Shown: positions 47,176 to 55,242 of the stretch, in pieces
Layout: each line of letters opens with the position of its first letter
Position numbering within the stretch: position 1 is the stretch's first letter
NCBI GenBank assembly: GCA_965223825.1
Contig: OZ245018.1
Coordinates: 2,418,001 to 2,482,000 of the forward strand
Direction: 5' to 3'
DNA: 64,000 bases
Source of the DNA: CAJXQU01 sp965223825
GTDB lineage: Bacteria; Pseudomonadota; Gammaproteobacteria; CAJXQU01
Made by a program: the position numbers and the translations under genes
Notes under the pieces: model-generated
What the model saw: only the letters and a program-made list of their open reading frames with translations
The model's database searches: none
What the model was told of the DNA's origin: nothing

Positions 47176-47205
47176 GACACTACCCGGGAGATCCCGGGTA
47201 GTGTC
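47176..47205 (-). promoter_or_regulatory. rpsO-pnp intergenic hairpin
   Basis: GACACTACCCGGGA (47176-47189) is repeated inverted at 47192-47205. The folded form has a 13-bp stem and 4-base loop. No T-tract follows on the minus strand, so it fits a double-strand RNase processing site better than a simple terminator. In Escherichia coli an RNase III-cut stem in this gap mediates pnp autoregulation. Confidence 0.6.
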
Positions 47206-47227
47206 ATTTAATGTAATTTACTGCTTG

Positions 47228-47497
47228 TTACTTTCTCAGTCCGAGACTGGTGATCAGAGAGCGGTAACGCTCAACATCAACATCTTTGAGATAGTCCAAG
47301 AGTTTACGACGCTGATTAACCAATCGCAGCAGACCGCGGCGTGAGTGGTTATCTTTTTTGTGCGTCTTGAAGTGTTCAGACAGATCAGTAATGCGTGAAG
47401 TTAGCAGGGCAACCTGTACTTCCGGTGAGCCTGTATCACCCTGTGAACGTTGATATTGTTGAACTACTTCGCTTTTATCTGTAGCCGTCAGCGCCAT
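47228..47497 (-). CDS. rpsO: 30S ribosomal protein S15
   Basis: 89 residues of standard length, with the conserved GDTGSPEVQVALLTSRI and HKKDNHSRRGLLRLVNQRRKLLDYL segments that contact 16S rRNA. GGAG lies 9 bases before the ATG. It has its own promoter candidate in the 79-base gap after truB. Confidence 0.97.
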   Translation of the reverse strand: MALTATDKSEVVQQYQRSQGDTGSPEVQVALLTSRITDLSEHFKTHKKDNHSRRGLLRLVNQRRKLLDYLKDVDVERYRSLITSLGLRK

Positions 47498-47542
47498 TTA
47501 TATGGACTCCATCTTTTAATTCTTAACCTAATGAGGGCCGGT

Positions 47543-47571
47543 ATTGTAACCGTGAGTTATTGATTGAACAA
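47543..47571 (-). promoter_or_regulatory. Candidate rpsO promoter
   Basis: On the minus strand TTGTTC (47571-47566), a 17-base spacer and TACAAT (47548-47543) lie about 46 bases before the rpsO ATG, matching four and five of six consensus bases. Confidence 0.5.
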
Positions 47572-47576
47572 GAATT

Positions 47577-48494
47577 TTATACCTTATTTGTCACAATCAG
47601 GCGCTTTGGTGCTAATCGAGCATCAATTCGCATGTCGGCTATCCCCAAAAATTCACCAGATTCCGCATAGACACGTGTAAGTCCCTGCCATTCTTGTTTT
47701 TCTTGGAGTATTGATTGCCCTTGCATAAAGAGTTTAGTTGCTTCGTGATCAAGTTCAACCGCAGGAAAATCGATACCGGAATCCATGGGCAGAAGTAATT
47801 CTTCGACATTGAACTCGTCCTTAGCCACTTTTTCCGTCAATGTTTCGAGGCTAAATGCCGCCTGAATGTTAAAATCCCCTACTTCAGTCCGTCTCAAGCT
47901 CTTCACATGTGCGCCGCATCCAAGCGACTGTCCAATATCATCTGCCAGGGTTCGGATATATGTCCCTTTTGAGCACGCAACATCCATGATGAATCCTGAT
48001 TCTGTATACGCTGTAATGTGTAAATCATAGATTGTCACTGGACGCGGCTTCCTCTCAACTTCTTTGCCAGCCATCGCCAGCTTATACAGCCGCTCACCTT
48101 GGTGCTTTAATGCTGAGAACATGGGAGGTATTTGCTCAATCGGCCCCCGGTATTGATCGAGCAGTGTTTCAAATTCAATGTGATTAATTTTCGGAACGGG
48201 TAATGTCTTAATCACCTCACCCTGCGCATCGAGTGTGGTGGTGATGGTTCCGAGAGTCACTTCGCATAGATAACGCTTCCGCTCGTCGAGAAGAAAAGTC
48301 GACATTTTGGTTGCTTCTCCAAAACACAGAGGCAATAGACCTGTTGCAGGCCCATCAAGATTCCCAGTATGTCCAGCTTTATTGGCATCGAATAAACGCC
48401 TTACTTTTTGCAATGCCTGATTACTACTCATACCAGCAGGTTTATCAAAAAGGAGAATGCCGTCAATTTGACGGCCTCGGCGTCGCCTAGCCAT
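47577..48494 (-). CDS. truB: tRNA pseudouridine(55) synthase TruB
   Basis: 305 residues. The catalytic Asp lies in GHTGNLDGPATGLLPLCFGEATK; the usual SLDPLATG reads NLDGPATG here, with the Asp kept. Further motifs are DKPAGMSSNQAL and SKGTYIRTLADDIG. TruB makes pseudouridine-55 in the tRNA T-loop. It follows rbfA by 17 bases, as in the conserved operon, and the C-terminal domain is PUA-like. Confidence 0.94.
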   Translation of the reverse strand: MARRRRGRQIDGILLFDKPAGMSSNQALQKVRRLFDANKAGHTGNLDGPATGLLPLCFGEATKMSTFLLDERKRYLCEVTLGTITTTLDAQGEVIKTLPVPKINHIEFETLLDQYRGPIEQIPPMFSALKHQGERLYKLAMAGKEVERKPRPVTIYDLHITAYTESGFIMDVACSKGTYIRTLADDIGQSLGCGAHVKSLRRTEVGDFNIQAAFSLETLTEKVAKDEFNVEELLLPMDSGIDFPAVELDHEATKLFMQGQSILQEKQEWQGLTRVYAESGEFLGIADMRIDARLAPKRLIVTNKV

Positions 48495-48511
48495 GACAGT
48501 ATGGGATTAGC

Positions 48512-48877
48512 TTAGTCGTCAGACTTGGGCTCATTTGCGATGTCATTAAGCAGAGCTTCCATGTGATTGGCGTGCTCGATAGAAACATCGTAAAAGAAGC
48601 GTAACGTGGGGACTGATCGCATGCGCATTTGTTGCGCGACCTTAAATCGTAATTCTGGTGCAGCTTCATTGAGTTGAAGTTCCGCTTCTTTTTCAGAGAG
48701 TTGGGCACCCAGTGTCGTAAAATAGACTTTTGCATTGGAGAGGTCAGAACTGACCTTTACCGCGGTAAAGGTCAACATTCCGAGTTGGGATGTTTCAATA
48801 TCCGTTCTGATCAAGGATGCCAGTTCGCGTTTGATTTGTTCTTCGACGCGACGCGCTCGGCTAAATTCTTTGGGCAC
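48512..48877 (-). CDS. rbfA: Ribosome-binding factor A
   Basis: 121 residues with the KH-like fold signatures RRVEEQIKRELASLI, VKVSSDLSNAKVYFT and VPTLRFFYDVSIEHANHMEALL. RbfA matures the 30S subunit by acting on the 5' end of 16S rRNA. It sits between infB and truB, 16 bases after infB, as expected. Confidence 0.95.
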   Translation of the reverse strand: MPKEFSRARRVEEQIKRELASLIRTDIETSQLGMLTFTAVKVSSDLSNAKVYFTTLGAQLSEKEAELQLNEAAPELRFKVAQQMRMRSVPTLRFFYDVSIEHANHMEALLNDIANEPKSDD

Positions 48878-48893
48878 GTTTGATCAGCTTCAG

Positions 48894-51464
48894 CTAAATT
48901 GTGCGAGCAACTTCAAAACGATCGAAGACTTCGATCTGATCGCCTGCTTTGATGTCGTTGTAATTCTTCACACCAATACCACACTCAGTACCTGATCGCA
49001 CTTCGTTCACGTCATCTTTAAAGCGCCGTAAAGATTCCAACTCGCCTTCGTAAATTACCACGTTATTTCGAAGTACTCGTATCGGGCTGCTACGCTTCAC
49101 AACACCTGACTGAACAATACAACCCGCAATCGCACCCAGTTTTGACGATCGGAAAACATCTTTAACTTCTGCATTACCGATGATTTCTTCTTTCACTTCT
49201 GGTGACAACATACCGCTGAGAGCGGCTTTTACATCGTCAATCACATCATAAATAACGCTGTAGTAACGAAGATCAAGCTCTTCTTCTTCAATGAGTTTTC
49301 TTGCGGTGTTGTCTGCTCGAACATTAAAACCAACAATCACAGCGTTTGACGCAAGCGCCAGCGTTGCATCCGATTCGTTCAAACCACCAACACCACTTGC
49401 GATAATATTCACGCGGACTTCATCAGTATTGAGATTAGTTAACGATTCCGTTAATGCTTCTGCTGAACCATGCACATCCGCTTTAAGCAGAATATTAAGT
49501 GTACTGACTTCACCATCTTCCATTCTGGAAAACATCTGATCCATCTTAGCAGCTTGCTGGCGAACTAATTTCGCTTCACGCGCCTTGTGTTCTCGGAACT
49601 CAGCAAGTTCACGTGCTTGCCGATCATCGCGCACAACCATAGCTTGATCACCCGCAACCGGTGCTCCTGATAAACCTAGGATTTCTACCGGAATTGATGG
49701 TCCAGCTGTGTCCAATTGCTGACCATGCTCGTCACTCATGGCACGCACTCGACCAAACTCTTGACCAGCAAGAACGATATCACCCTTACGTAGTGTACCC
49801 GCTTGAACAAGAATTGTTGCCACAGGACCACGGCCCCGATCAAGACGTGATTCAATGACAATACCTTGTGCCTTACCGACTGAAGGTGCCTGTAGTTCCA
49901 GCAATTCAGATTGCAACAAAATGGCATCGAGCAATTCCGTCACACCTTGTCCTGAATGTGCGGAAACAGAAATAAATTGTGTATCACCGCCCCACTCTTC
50001 AGGAATAACCTCTTGCGCTGATAATTCGTTTTTTACACGCTCAGGATCAATGCCTTCTTTATCGATCTTATTCACCGCGACGATCATCGGGACATTTGCT
50101 GCACGCGAATGCTGAATCGCTTCGATTGTTTGTGGCATGACACCATCATCGGCTGCGACAACTAATACGACAATATCCGTCGCATTTGCACCACGAGCAC
50201 GCATTGAAGTAAAGGCAGCATGTCCAGGAGTATCTAGGAATGTAATCTCACCGTGTGATGTTGTTACGTGGTAAGCACCAATATGTTGAGTAATACCACC
50301 CGCTTCGCCAGACGCAACTTGTGATTTTCGGATGTAATCGAGCAATGAGGTTTTACCATGATCGACATGACCCATAATCGTCACAACAGGTGATCGTGGT
50401 TCTGGTTCACCTTCCGGTTTTGCTTCGAACTGAATATTTTCTTCAAGCGCGTTTGAGCTGACTGGCACAGCATTATGTCCCAGTTCCTCAACCACGAGAA
50501 TTGCAGTGTCCTGATCAAGTGACGTGTTGATCGTTGCCATCGTACCCAAGTTCATGAGGATTTTAAGCACGCCACCCGCTTTTACAGATACTTTCTGTGC
50601 TAATTCTGAAACTGAAATCGCTTCCGGCACCTCAACATCGTAAATTACTGCTGCTGTTGGCATTTCGAAACCATGTTTATTTTCAGATGTGATCGGACCA
50701 CGTCGACCTGACGATTTGTTACGACGCCTTCCACGACCTTCATCAACATGAAGCTGATCACGACCATAGCGTGTTTTCTTCTCAGCCTTGCCTTTTTTAC
50801 CTTTGTTCTCAGCAGGTTTCGGGCGCGGCGCATCAGCAGGCTTAGGACGCTCAGTTTCAGCCTTTTTAGCTGGCTCAGTTTTCTTCACAGCTTCAGCTTG
50901 AGCGACACGTTTCTTTTCTTCTTCAAGAAGGCGCGCTTTTTCAGCCTCTTCTTTTTCCCGAATGGCCGCTTCTTCAGCTTCCTTCGCTTTTTGTTCTTCT
51001 TTCGCCTTTTGCTCTTCTTCGGCTTCTTTCTGACGGAGAAGAACTTCTTCTTTCTCACGTTCTACCGCTTCGATCGCTTCTTGCTTCAGGCGCTCTTCTT
51101 CGAGTTTCTTTTGCTCTTCTTCTTCAATAATGCTGCGCTTGACGTAAGTACGTTTCTTTCTTACTTCGACGCTGACAGTTTTTGAAGCAGGTCGTGCACG
51201 CGTTGTGCTACGTGCACCAGGCACATTAAGTTCGCTCACAGATTTGCGACGAATTGTGACTTTAACGGGTTCAGATGAAGATGATTCTGTTTCACTTTTC
51301 CCGTGAAGCTGGCGGAGGTGAGCGAGTAATTTACTCTTCTCATCATCCGTAATGGAATCGTCGGCTTGTTTCTCAGAGACACCCGAATCTTTCAGTTGGG
51401 TCAATAGACGGTCAACTGAGATCCCAACGACCCCTGCGAAATCTTTTATGCTTACTTCTGCCAT
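48894..51464 (-). CDS. infB: Translation initiation factor IF-2
   Basis: 856 residues. N-terminal IF2_N domain (SIKDFAGVVGISVDRLLTQL), a long Glu/Lys-rich coiled region at about 110-245 with the small direct repeat EEQKAKEEQKAKE, then the GTPase core with GHVDHGKTSLLD, DTPGHAAF and NKID, followed by domains II to IV. IF-2 brings initiator tRNA to the 30S subunit; the initiator tRNA gene heads this same gene block. It lies 49 bases after nusA. Confidence 0.97.
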   Translation of the reverse strand: MAEVSIKDFAGVVGISVDRLLTQLKDSGVSEKQADDSITDDEKSKLLAHLRQLHGKSETESSSSEPVKVTIRRKSVSELNVPGARSTTRARPASKTVSVEVRKKRTYVKRSIIEEEEQKKLEEERLKQEAIEAVEREKEEVLLRQKEAEEEQKAKEEQKAKEAEEAAIREKEEAEKARLLEEEKKRVAQAEAVKKTEPAKKAETERPKPADAPRPKPAENKGKKGKAEKKTRYGRDQLHVDEGRGRRRNKSSGRRGPITSENKHGFEMPTAAVIYDVEVPEAISVSELAQKVSVKAGGVLKILMNLGTMATINTSLDQDTAILVVEELGHNAVPVSSNALEENIQFEAKPEGEPEPRSPVVTIMGHVDHGKTSLLDYIRKSQVASGEAGGITQHIGAYHVTTSHGEITFLDTPGHAAFTSMRARGANATDIVVLVVAADDGVMPQTIEAIQHSRAANVPMIVAVNKIDKEGIDPERVKNELSAQEVIPEEWGGDTQFISVSAHSGQGVTELLDAILLQSELLELQAPSVGKAQGIVIESRLDRGRGPVATILVQAGTLRKGDIVLAGQEFGRVRAMSDEHGQQLDTAGPSIPVEILGLSGAPVAGDQAMVVRDDRQARELAEFREHKAREAKLVRQQAAKMDQMFSRMEDGEVSTLNILLKADVHGSAEALTESLTNLNTDEVRVNIIASGVGGLNESDATLALASNAVIVGFNVRADNTARKLIEEEELDLRYYSVIYDVIDDVKAALSGMLSPEVKEEIIGNAEVKDVFRSSKLGAIAGCIVQSGVVKRSSPIRVLRNNVVIYEGELESLRRFKDDVNEVRSGTECGIGVKNYNDIKAGDQIEVFDRFEVARTI

Positions 51465-51513
51465 TGTTTTGTTCCGGATTAAAGCGTTACAGTTTTGGTT
51501 TGGTTAACGAGGA

Positions 51514-53034
51514 TCAATCTTCGTTTTCAAACCACGGTTTACGTGCAGTCATGATCAACTCCGCCGCACGTGTTTCATCCATGCCTTCAATTTCCAACAG
51601 ATCGTCCGTGGCCTGTTCGGCAAGATCTTCCATGGTAATCACACCGCGACTTGCGAGTACGAAAGCTAAGGTTTCATCCATGCCTTCCATCGTCAGCAGA
51701 TCTTCAGCGGGTTTTGCATCACCAATTTCTTCTTCACTGGCAATGGCTCTAGTTAACAATAAGTCTTTTGCGCGATTACGTAATTCATTGACTAGGTTTT
51801 CGTCAAACTCTTCAATTTGAAGCATCTCATTTTCAGGTACGTACGCGACTTCTTCGATGGTTGTGAAGCCTTCTTGTGCAAGGATATTCGCTACATCTTC
51901 ATCAACGTCGAGAAAACCCATAAACATGTCACGGATTCGAGAAATCTCCGCTTCACCTTTTTCAGCGGCTTCCGTTTCGGTCATCACGTTAATTTGCCAC
52001 CCTGTTAATTGACTGGCTAAACGCACATTCTGGCCGTTTCGGCCGATCGCTTGTGAAAGCTGATCTTCAACCACCGCAACATCCATACTGTTAGAGTCTT
52101 CATCAACAACTATCGACACCACTTCTGCTGGCGCCATCGCATTGACAACAAATTGTGCAGGGTTTTCATTCCATAAAATGATATCGACACGTTCGCCGCC
52201 AAGCTCATTTGAAACGGCTTGTACACGTGACCCTCGCATACCAACACAAGCGCCGACAGGATCAATGCGTGAATCATGTGCTTGGACAGCAATTTTTGCT
52301 CGCAAGCCCGGATCGCGCGATGCGCCCAGAATTTCGATGAGACCTTCACTAATCTCTGGCACTTCCAGCTTGAATAACTCCATAAGTAATTCTTTCGCTG
52401 TTCGGCTAACAAATAATTGTGGGCCACGTTTTTCAAAACGCACTTCGCGTAAGTAACCTCGCAATCGATCACCGACTCGGACTGATTCGCGCGGGATCAT
52501 ATCTTCACGCGCAATAAAGGCTTCTGCGTTCTCACCTAAGTCTAAGATAACGTTGCCACGATCAAGTCGTTTCACCGTACCCATGACGAGTTCGCCTTGA
52601 CGATCAATGTATGCATCAACAATTTGTGCACGTTCAGCTTCTCGGACTTTCTGAACGATCACCTGTTTCGCTGTTTGCGCTGCAATTCGTCCGAATTCGA
52701 CGGCTTCGATCGGCTCTTCTATGTAGTCACCGAGTTGAATGCCAGGATGTGTTAAGACTGCATCTTCCAACGCAATTTCGCGATCAGGAATCATTTCGTC
52801 AACTTCACCGAGCTCATTGATCACCGGTGCATCACCGTCAATGATTAACCAACGCCGAAACGCTGAATATTCGCCAGTGGATCTGTCGATTGCGACGCGT
52901 ACGTCGATGTCTTCTTTATAGGGCTTGCGTGTAGCCGTCGCGAGTGCAACTTCCAATGCGTCAAAGATGACCTCTTTCGCGACACCTTTCTCGTTGGAAA
53001 CCACATCAACAACTGTCAGAATTTCTTTGCTCAT
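51514..53034 (-). CDS. nusA: Transcription termination/antitermination protein NusA
   Basis: 506 residues: N-terminal polymerase-binding domain, S1 domain (GELVMGTVKRLDRGNVILDLG), two KH domains (GACVGMRGSRVQAV; IGRNGQNVRLASQL) and two C-terminal acidic repeats (VANILAQEGFTTIEEVAYV and LAFVLASRGVITMEDLAE). The long form with acidic repeats is typical of gammaproteobacteria. NusA promotes pausing and hairpin termination, so the terminator just upstream of rimP could be its target. Confidence 0.97.
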   Translation of the reverse strand: MSKEILTVVDVVSNEKGVAKEVIFDALEVALATATRKPYKEDIDVRVAIDRSTGEYSAFRRWLIIDGDAPVINELGEVDEMIPDREIALEDAVLTHPGIQLGDYIEEPIEAVEFGRIAAQTAKQVIVQKVREAERAQIVDAYIDRQGELVMGTVKRLDRGNVILDLGENAEAFIAREDMIPRESVRVGDRLRGYLREVRFEKRGPQLFVSRTAKELLMELFKLEVPEISEGLIEILGASRDPGLRAKIAVQAHDSRIDPVGACVGMRGSRVQAVSNELGGERVDIILWNENPAQFVVNAMAPAEVVSIVVDEDSNSMDVAVVEDQLSQAIGRNGQNVRLASQLTGWQINVMTETEAAEKGEAEISRIRDMFMGFLDVDEDVANILAQEGFTTIEEVAYVPENEMLQIEEFDENLVNELRNRAKDLLLTRAIASEEEIGDAKPAEDLLTMEGMDETLAFVLASRGVITMEDLAEQATDDLLEIEGMDETRAAELIMTARKPWFENED

Positions 53035-53089
53035 AAATTCACTCTCGCCGTCAAAATCTGCCTAGGTAAACCTGCTTGGGTAACTCTGC

Positions 53090-53548
53090 CTAGATATCTG
53101 ATGGAACAATTTGCCCTTTATCGATCATATCAAATGGAATCGTGAATGCGTGTTCGCCGTCAACGACCAAAACGTCTTGCTCGTTTACTTCACGTAATAT
53201 CCCTTTCACTCTACGCCGGCCTTCAAGCATCATGCTTAATCTTAACTTTACCGTAGAGCCTGTAAATTTTTTATAGTGATCACGCGTAAAAAGTGGCCGA
53301 TCAATTCCTGGTGACGACACTTCTAATGTGTATTGTCCACGAATAAGATCTTCCACATCCAGTATACCGCTCACATGGCGGCTAACTTTCTCGCAATCTT
53401 TGATGACAATGCCATCCGCGTGATCAATGTACATACGCATGATGTTGCCGTTTGTATCGCGCAACATTTCTATACCCAGCAGCTCGTATCCAAGACCGGT
53501 TATGGCCTCATCCATCATTTGATGCATTCGAGAACTGCTGTCGTACAT
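53090..53548 (-). CDS. rimP: Ribosome maturation factor RimP
   Basis: 152 residues with the conserved LGYELLGIEMLRD, MRMYIDHADGIVIKDCEKVSRHVSGILD and YTLEVSSPGIDRPLF segments. RimP assists 30S assembly. It is the first protein gene of the nusA operon, and its ATG is only 20 bases after a terminator hairpin. The alternative ATG at 53552 is out of frame. Confidence 0.95.
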   Translation of the reverse strand: MYDSSSRMHQMMDEAITGLGYELLGIEMLRDTNGNIMRMYIDHADGIVIKDCEKVSRHVSGILDVEDLIRGQYTLEVSSPGIDRPLFTRDHYKKFTGSTVKLRLSMMLEGRRRVKGILREVNEQDVLVVDGEHAFTIPFDMIDKGQIVPSDI

Positions 53549-53567
53549 TCATTAACCCCACAAAGTA

Positions 53568-53593
53568 AAAAGGCCCTTACGTAGGGGCCTTTT
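53568..53593 (-). terminator. Terminator/attenuator just upstream of rimP
   Basis: AAAAGGCCC (53568-53576) pairs with GGGCCTTTT (53585-53593); on the minus strand the stem is followed by a run of T. It lies 20-45 bases before the rimP ATG and downstream of the candidate rimP promoter, so it would act as a leader attenuator. Confidence 0.7.
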
Positions 53594-53730
53594 CAAATTC
53601 CTTGATTGCGGTAGCCCTATCACCCTATATACCCAATCATTCTGAGTACGCCACCACTACAATTTATTCCTGCTGGGGAAGCCCTTCAAGAAGCCGTAAA
53701 CGAACTCTCTTCCCAAACTTTAGGGCGCGA

Positions 53731-53760
53731 ATTATACCCATATTTCATGACAAACAACAA
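53731..53760 (-). promoter_or_regulatory. Candidate promoter of the rimP-nusA-infB operon
   Basis: On the minus strand TATAAT (53736-53731) is a perfect -10, with TTGTTG (53760-53755) 18 bases upstream. The bases after the -10 (TCGCGCCC) are G+C-rich, as in stringently controlled promoters. It leaves a leader of about 180 bases before rimP. Confidence 0.5.
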
Positions 53761-53843
53761 CAATAGTCTCAGCACCACCTTACCTATAACCAGAGATCGC
53801 CAGCAGAACGTTTCAATTTTAACACTACAATCGCAATAGGTTA

Positions 53844-53882
53844 TTAAGGTGAGAACCTTAAGGAAAAGAAACTTAAGGTGAG
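53844..53882. repeat. Direct repeat and hairpin in the tRNA-rimP gap
   Basis: TTAAGGTGAG occurs at 53844-53853 and 53873-53882. TTAAGGT (53844-53850) also pairs with ACCTTAA (53855-53861). The 444 bases between the rimP attenuator and the tRNA terminator hold no gene; beyond this repeat and the promoter at 53731, nothing else is seen. Confidence 0.45.
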
Positions 53883-54037
53883 CTCTGAGTAAAAAGAACT
53901 GGCTCGATTTAAACGATTTGTTGAAAACGAATTGTAATTAAAATAGACCGTCGTTTTGAGTTAGCTAACCGTACGTTAAAATCAAAATACTGAACGTTAC
54001 GAAGGAACAGAGATCAGAAAAATAAGGGACAAACAAA

Positions 54038-54083
54038 AAAGCTCGAAGGCAAGATCGTTGACACAATCCTATCTTCGAGCTTT
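54038..54083 (-). terminator. Intrinsic terminator of the initiator tRNA
   Basis: AAAGCTCGAAG (54038-54048) pairs perfectly with CTTCGAGCTTT (54073-54083). On the minus strand six T residues follow the stem. It begins 10 bases after the tRNA 3' end. The 24-base loop is large. Confidence 0.75.
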
Positions 54084-54093
54084 CTGTATTTAT

Positions 54094-54170
54094 TGGTAGC
54101 GGGGGCAGGATTTGAACCTGCGACCTTCGGGTTATGAGCCCGACGAGCTGCCAGACTGCTCCACCCCGCA
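54094..54170 (-). tRNA. metY: Initiator tRNA-fMet (CAU)
   Basis: A 77-base tRNA with encoded CCA. The anticodon loop CTCATAA sits on a stem ending in three G:C pairs (CGGG / CCCG), and A11:U24 is present, both initiator hallmarks. Position 1 is U and position 72 is U, so the end pair is unpaired as required, though Escherichia coli uses C1/A72. It stands at the head of the rimP-nusA block, the place of metY in Escherichia coli, but has its own terminator. Confidence 0.95.
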
Positions 54171-54185
54171 CCTGTCAGACGCGAG

Positions 54186-54214
54186 ATAATACCGACATGG
54201 TTTGATTAATTCAA
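54186..54214 (-). promoter_or_regulatory. Promoter of the initiator tRNA
   Basis: On the minus strand TTGAAT (54214-54209), a 17-base spacer and TATTAT (54191-54186) lie about 16 bases before the tRNA 5' end, giving a leader of about 9 bases. The discriminator CTCGCG is G+C-rich, as in ppGpp/DksA-repressed stable RNA promoters. Confidence 0.75.
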
Positions 54215-54387
54215 GCGCCGCTAGTGGTTTTCTTTCATCTCATCTATTGGCTTCGTGCTAACGGCTTGTTATCTAAGGAATGATCGCAAAAAATCATTTT
54301 ATTATTTGTAATCTTGGCCGATACATCTATTAGACAATGTCTCAAGAAGGGAGATAAAGACTCAACAGTTCATGTTGAAAGATACCT

Positions 54388-55224
54388 ATGGATGGAGTTT
54401 CTGTAACGGGCTACCGCTTGATTCGATGTATTGGATTATCCCAATCGTCTCGTGTTTACCTTGCGGAAAACACAGATTCGGGACAAGTCAACGCGATCAA
54501 AATACTGAGTAACAATCTCACTGATGAGAATGCGTCGGGTGCTTTACGTCGCTTTCAGCAGGAGTTCCTATTTCAATCCCAACTTACACATATTCATATT
54601 GTACCAATTCGTAATCGCATTGAGCAGCAATCTACCATTTGCCATGTGATGGATTATTTCCAAGGCAAGGATCTTTCTCATAAGATCACTTTGGGTCTTC
54701 AACCCAATAAAACGATCGACTATCTATTACAACTGATGTCTGCACTGGAATATATCCACGATCAAAATATCGCGCATTTAGATGTGAAACCAAAAAACAT
54801 TCTGTTCGGACAGAATGGTGCACTCGCCCTCACTGATTTCGGCATCGCAAGTTATGTGGATGCGTCTAAGTCAGTTTGCCAGACAAATACGATCATGGGT
54901 TCACCCTATTATATGAGTCCCGAACAGATCGATAATGGCAGCGTTGATCAACGCAGTGACTTATATAGCTTAGGCGTAATCTTTTACGAAATGCTCACGG
55001 GCAGGAAACCTTTTGACGGTTTTAATCTGATGCAGGTTTTCTACGCACATTTGAACGAACCGATTCCCCAACTCCCTCAAACAATCAAAATATATCAACC
55101 GATCATCGACGGTTTACTGGCAAAACAACTAACAAATCGCTTTGCTAATATTGCCGATTTACGAACGGCAATACAAAAAATTGAACAAGGGACATCGGTT
55201 GAGGAAGAACCGATTCTCGCTTAA
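54388..55224 (+). CDS. Ser/Thr protein kinase, non-RD
   Basis: 278 residues, essentially only a kinase domain, with no membrane segment. Lys38 (AIKIL), catalytic loop HLDVKPKN (130-137), DFG (150-152) and the GSPYYMSPEQ activation segment are present. The catalytic loop has Leu instead of the usual Arg before Asp, so it is not an RD kinase, and the Gly loop (IGLSQSSRV) is degenerate. It should still bind Mg-ATP. No phosphatase or FHA partner is adjacent. It is not part of an obvious operon; a ClC transporter is convergent. Confidence 0.85.
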   Translation: MDGVSVTGYRLIRCIGLSQSSRVYLAENTDSGQVNAIKILSNNLTDENASGALRRFQQEFLFQSQLTHIHIVPIRNRIEQQSTICHVMDYFQGKDLSHKITLGLQPNKTIDYLLQLMSALEYIHDQNIAHLDVKPKNILFGQNGALALTDFGIASYVDASKSVCQTNTIMGSPYYMSPEQIDNGSVDQRSDLYSLGVIFYEMLTGRKPFDGFNLMQVFYAHLNEPIPQLPQTIKIYQPIIDGLLAKQLTNRFANIADLRTAIQKIEQGTSVEEEPILA

Positions 55225-55242
55225 TGAAGATCTATTTACGAT

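Noticed and set aside
50930..51120. Simple-sequence or mobile repeat within infB
   Set aside because: Repetition reflects Glu/Lys-rich coiled-coil codons normal for the IF-2 linker.
50748..51185. Plus-strand frame rich in Phe and Leu opposite infB
   Set aside because: It is the complement of the Glu/Lys-rich coiled region of IF-2, which yields Phe/Leu/Ser codons on the other strand.
53965..54171. Minus-strand open frame of 68 codons
   Set aside because: It covers the initiator tRNA and its terminator, which explain the sequence; no protein family features.
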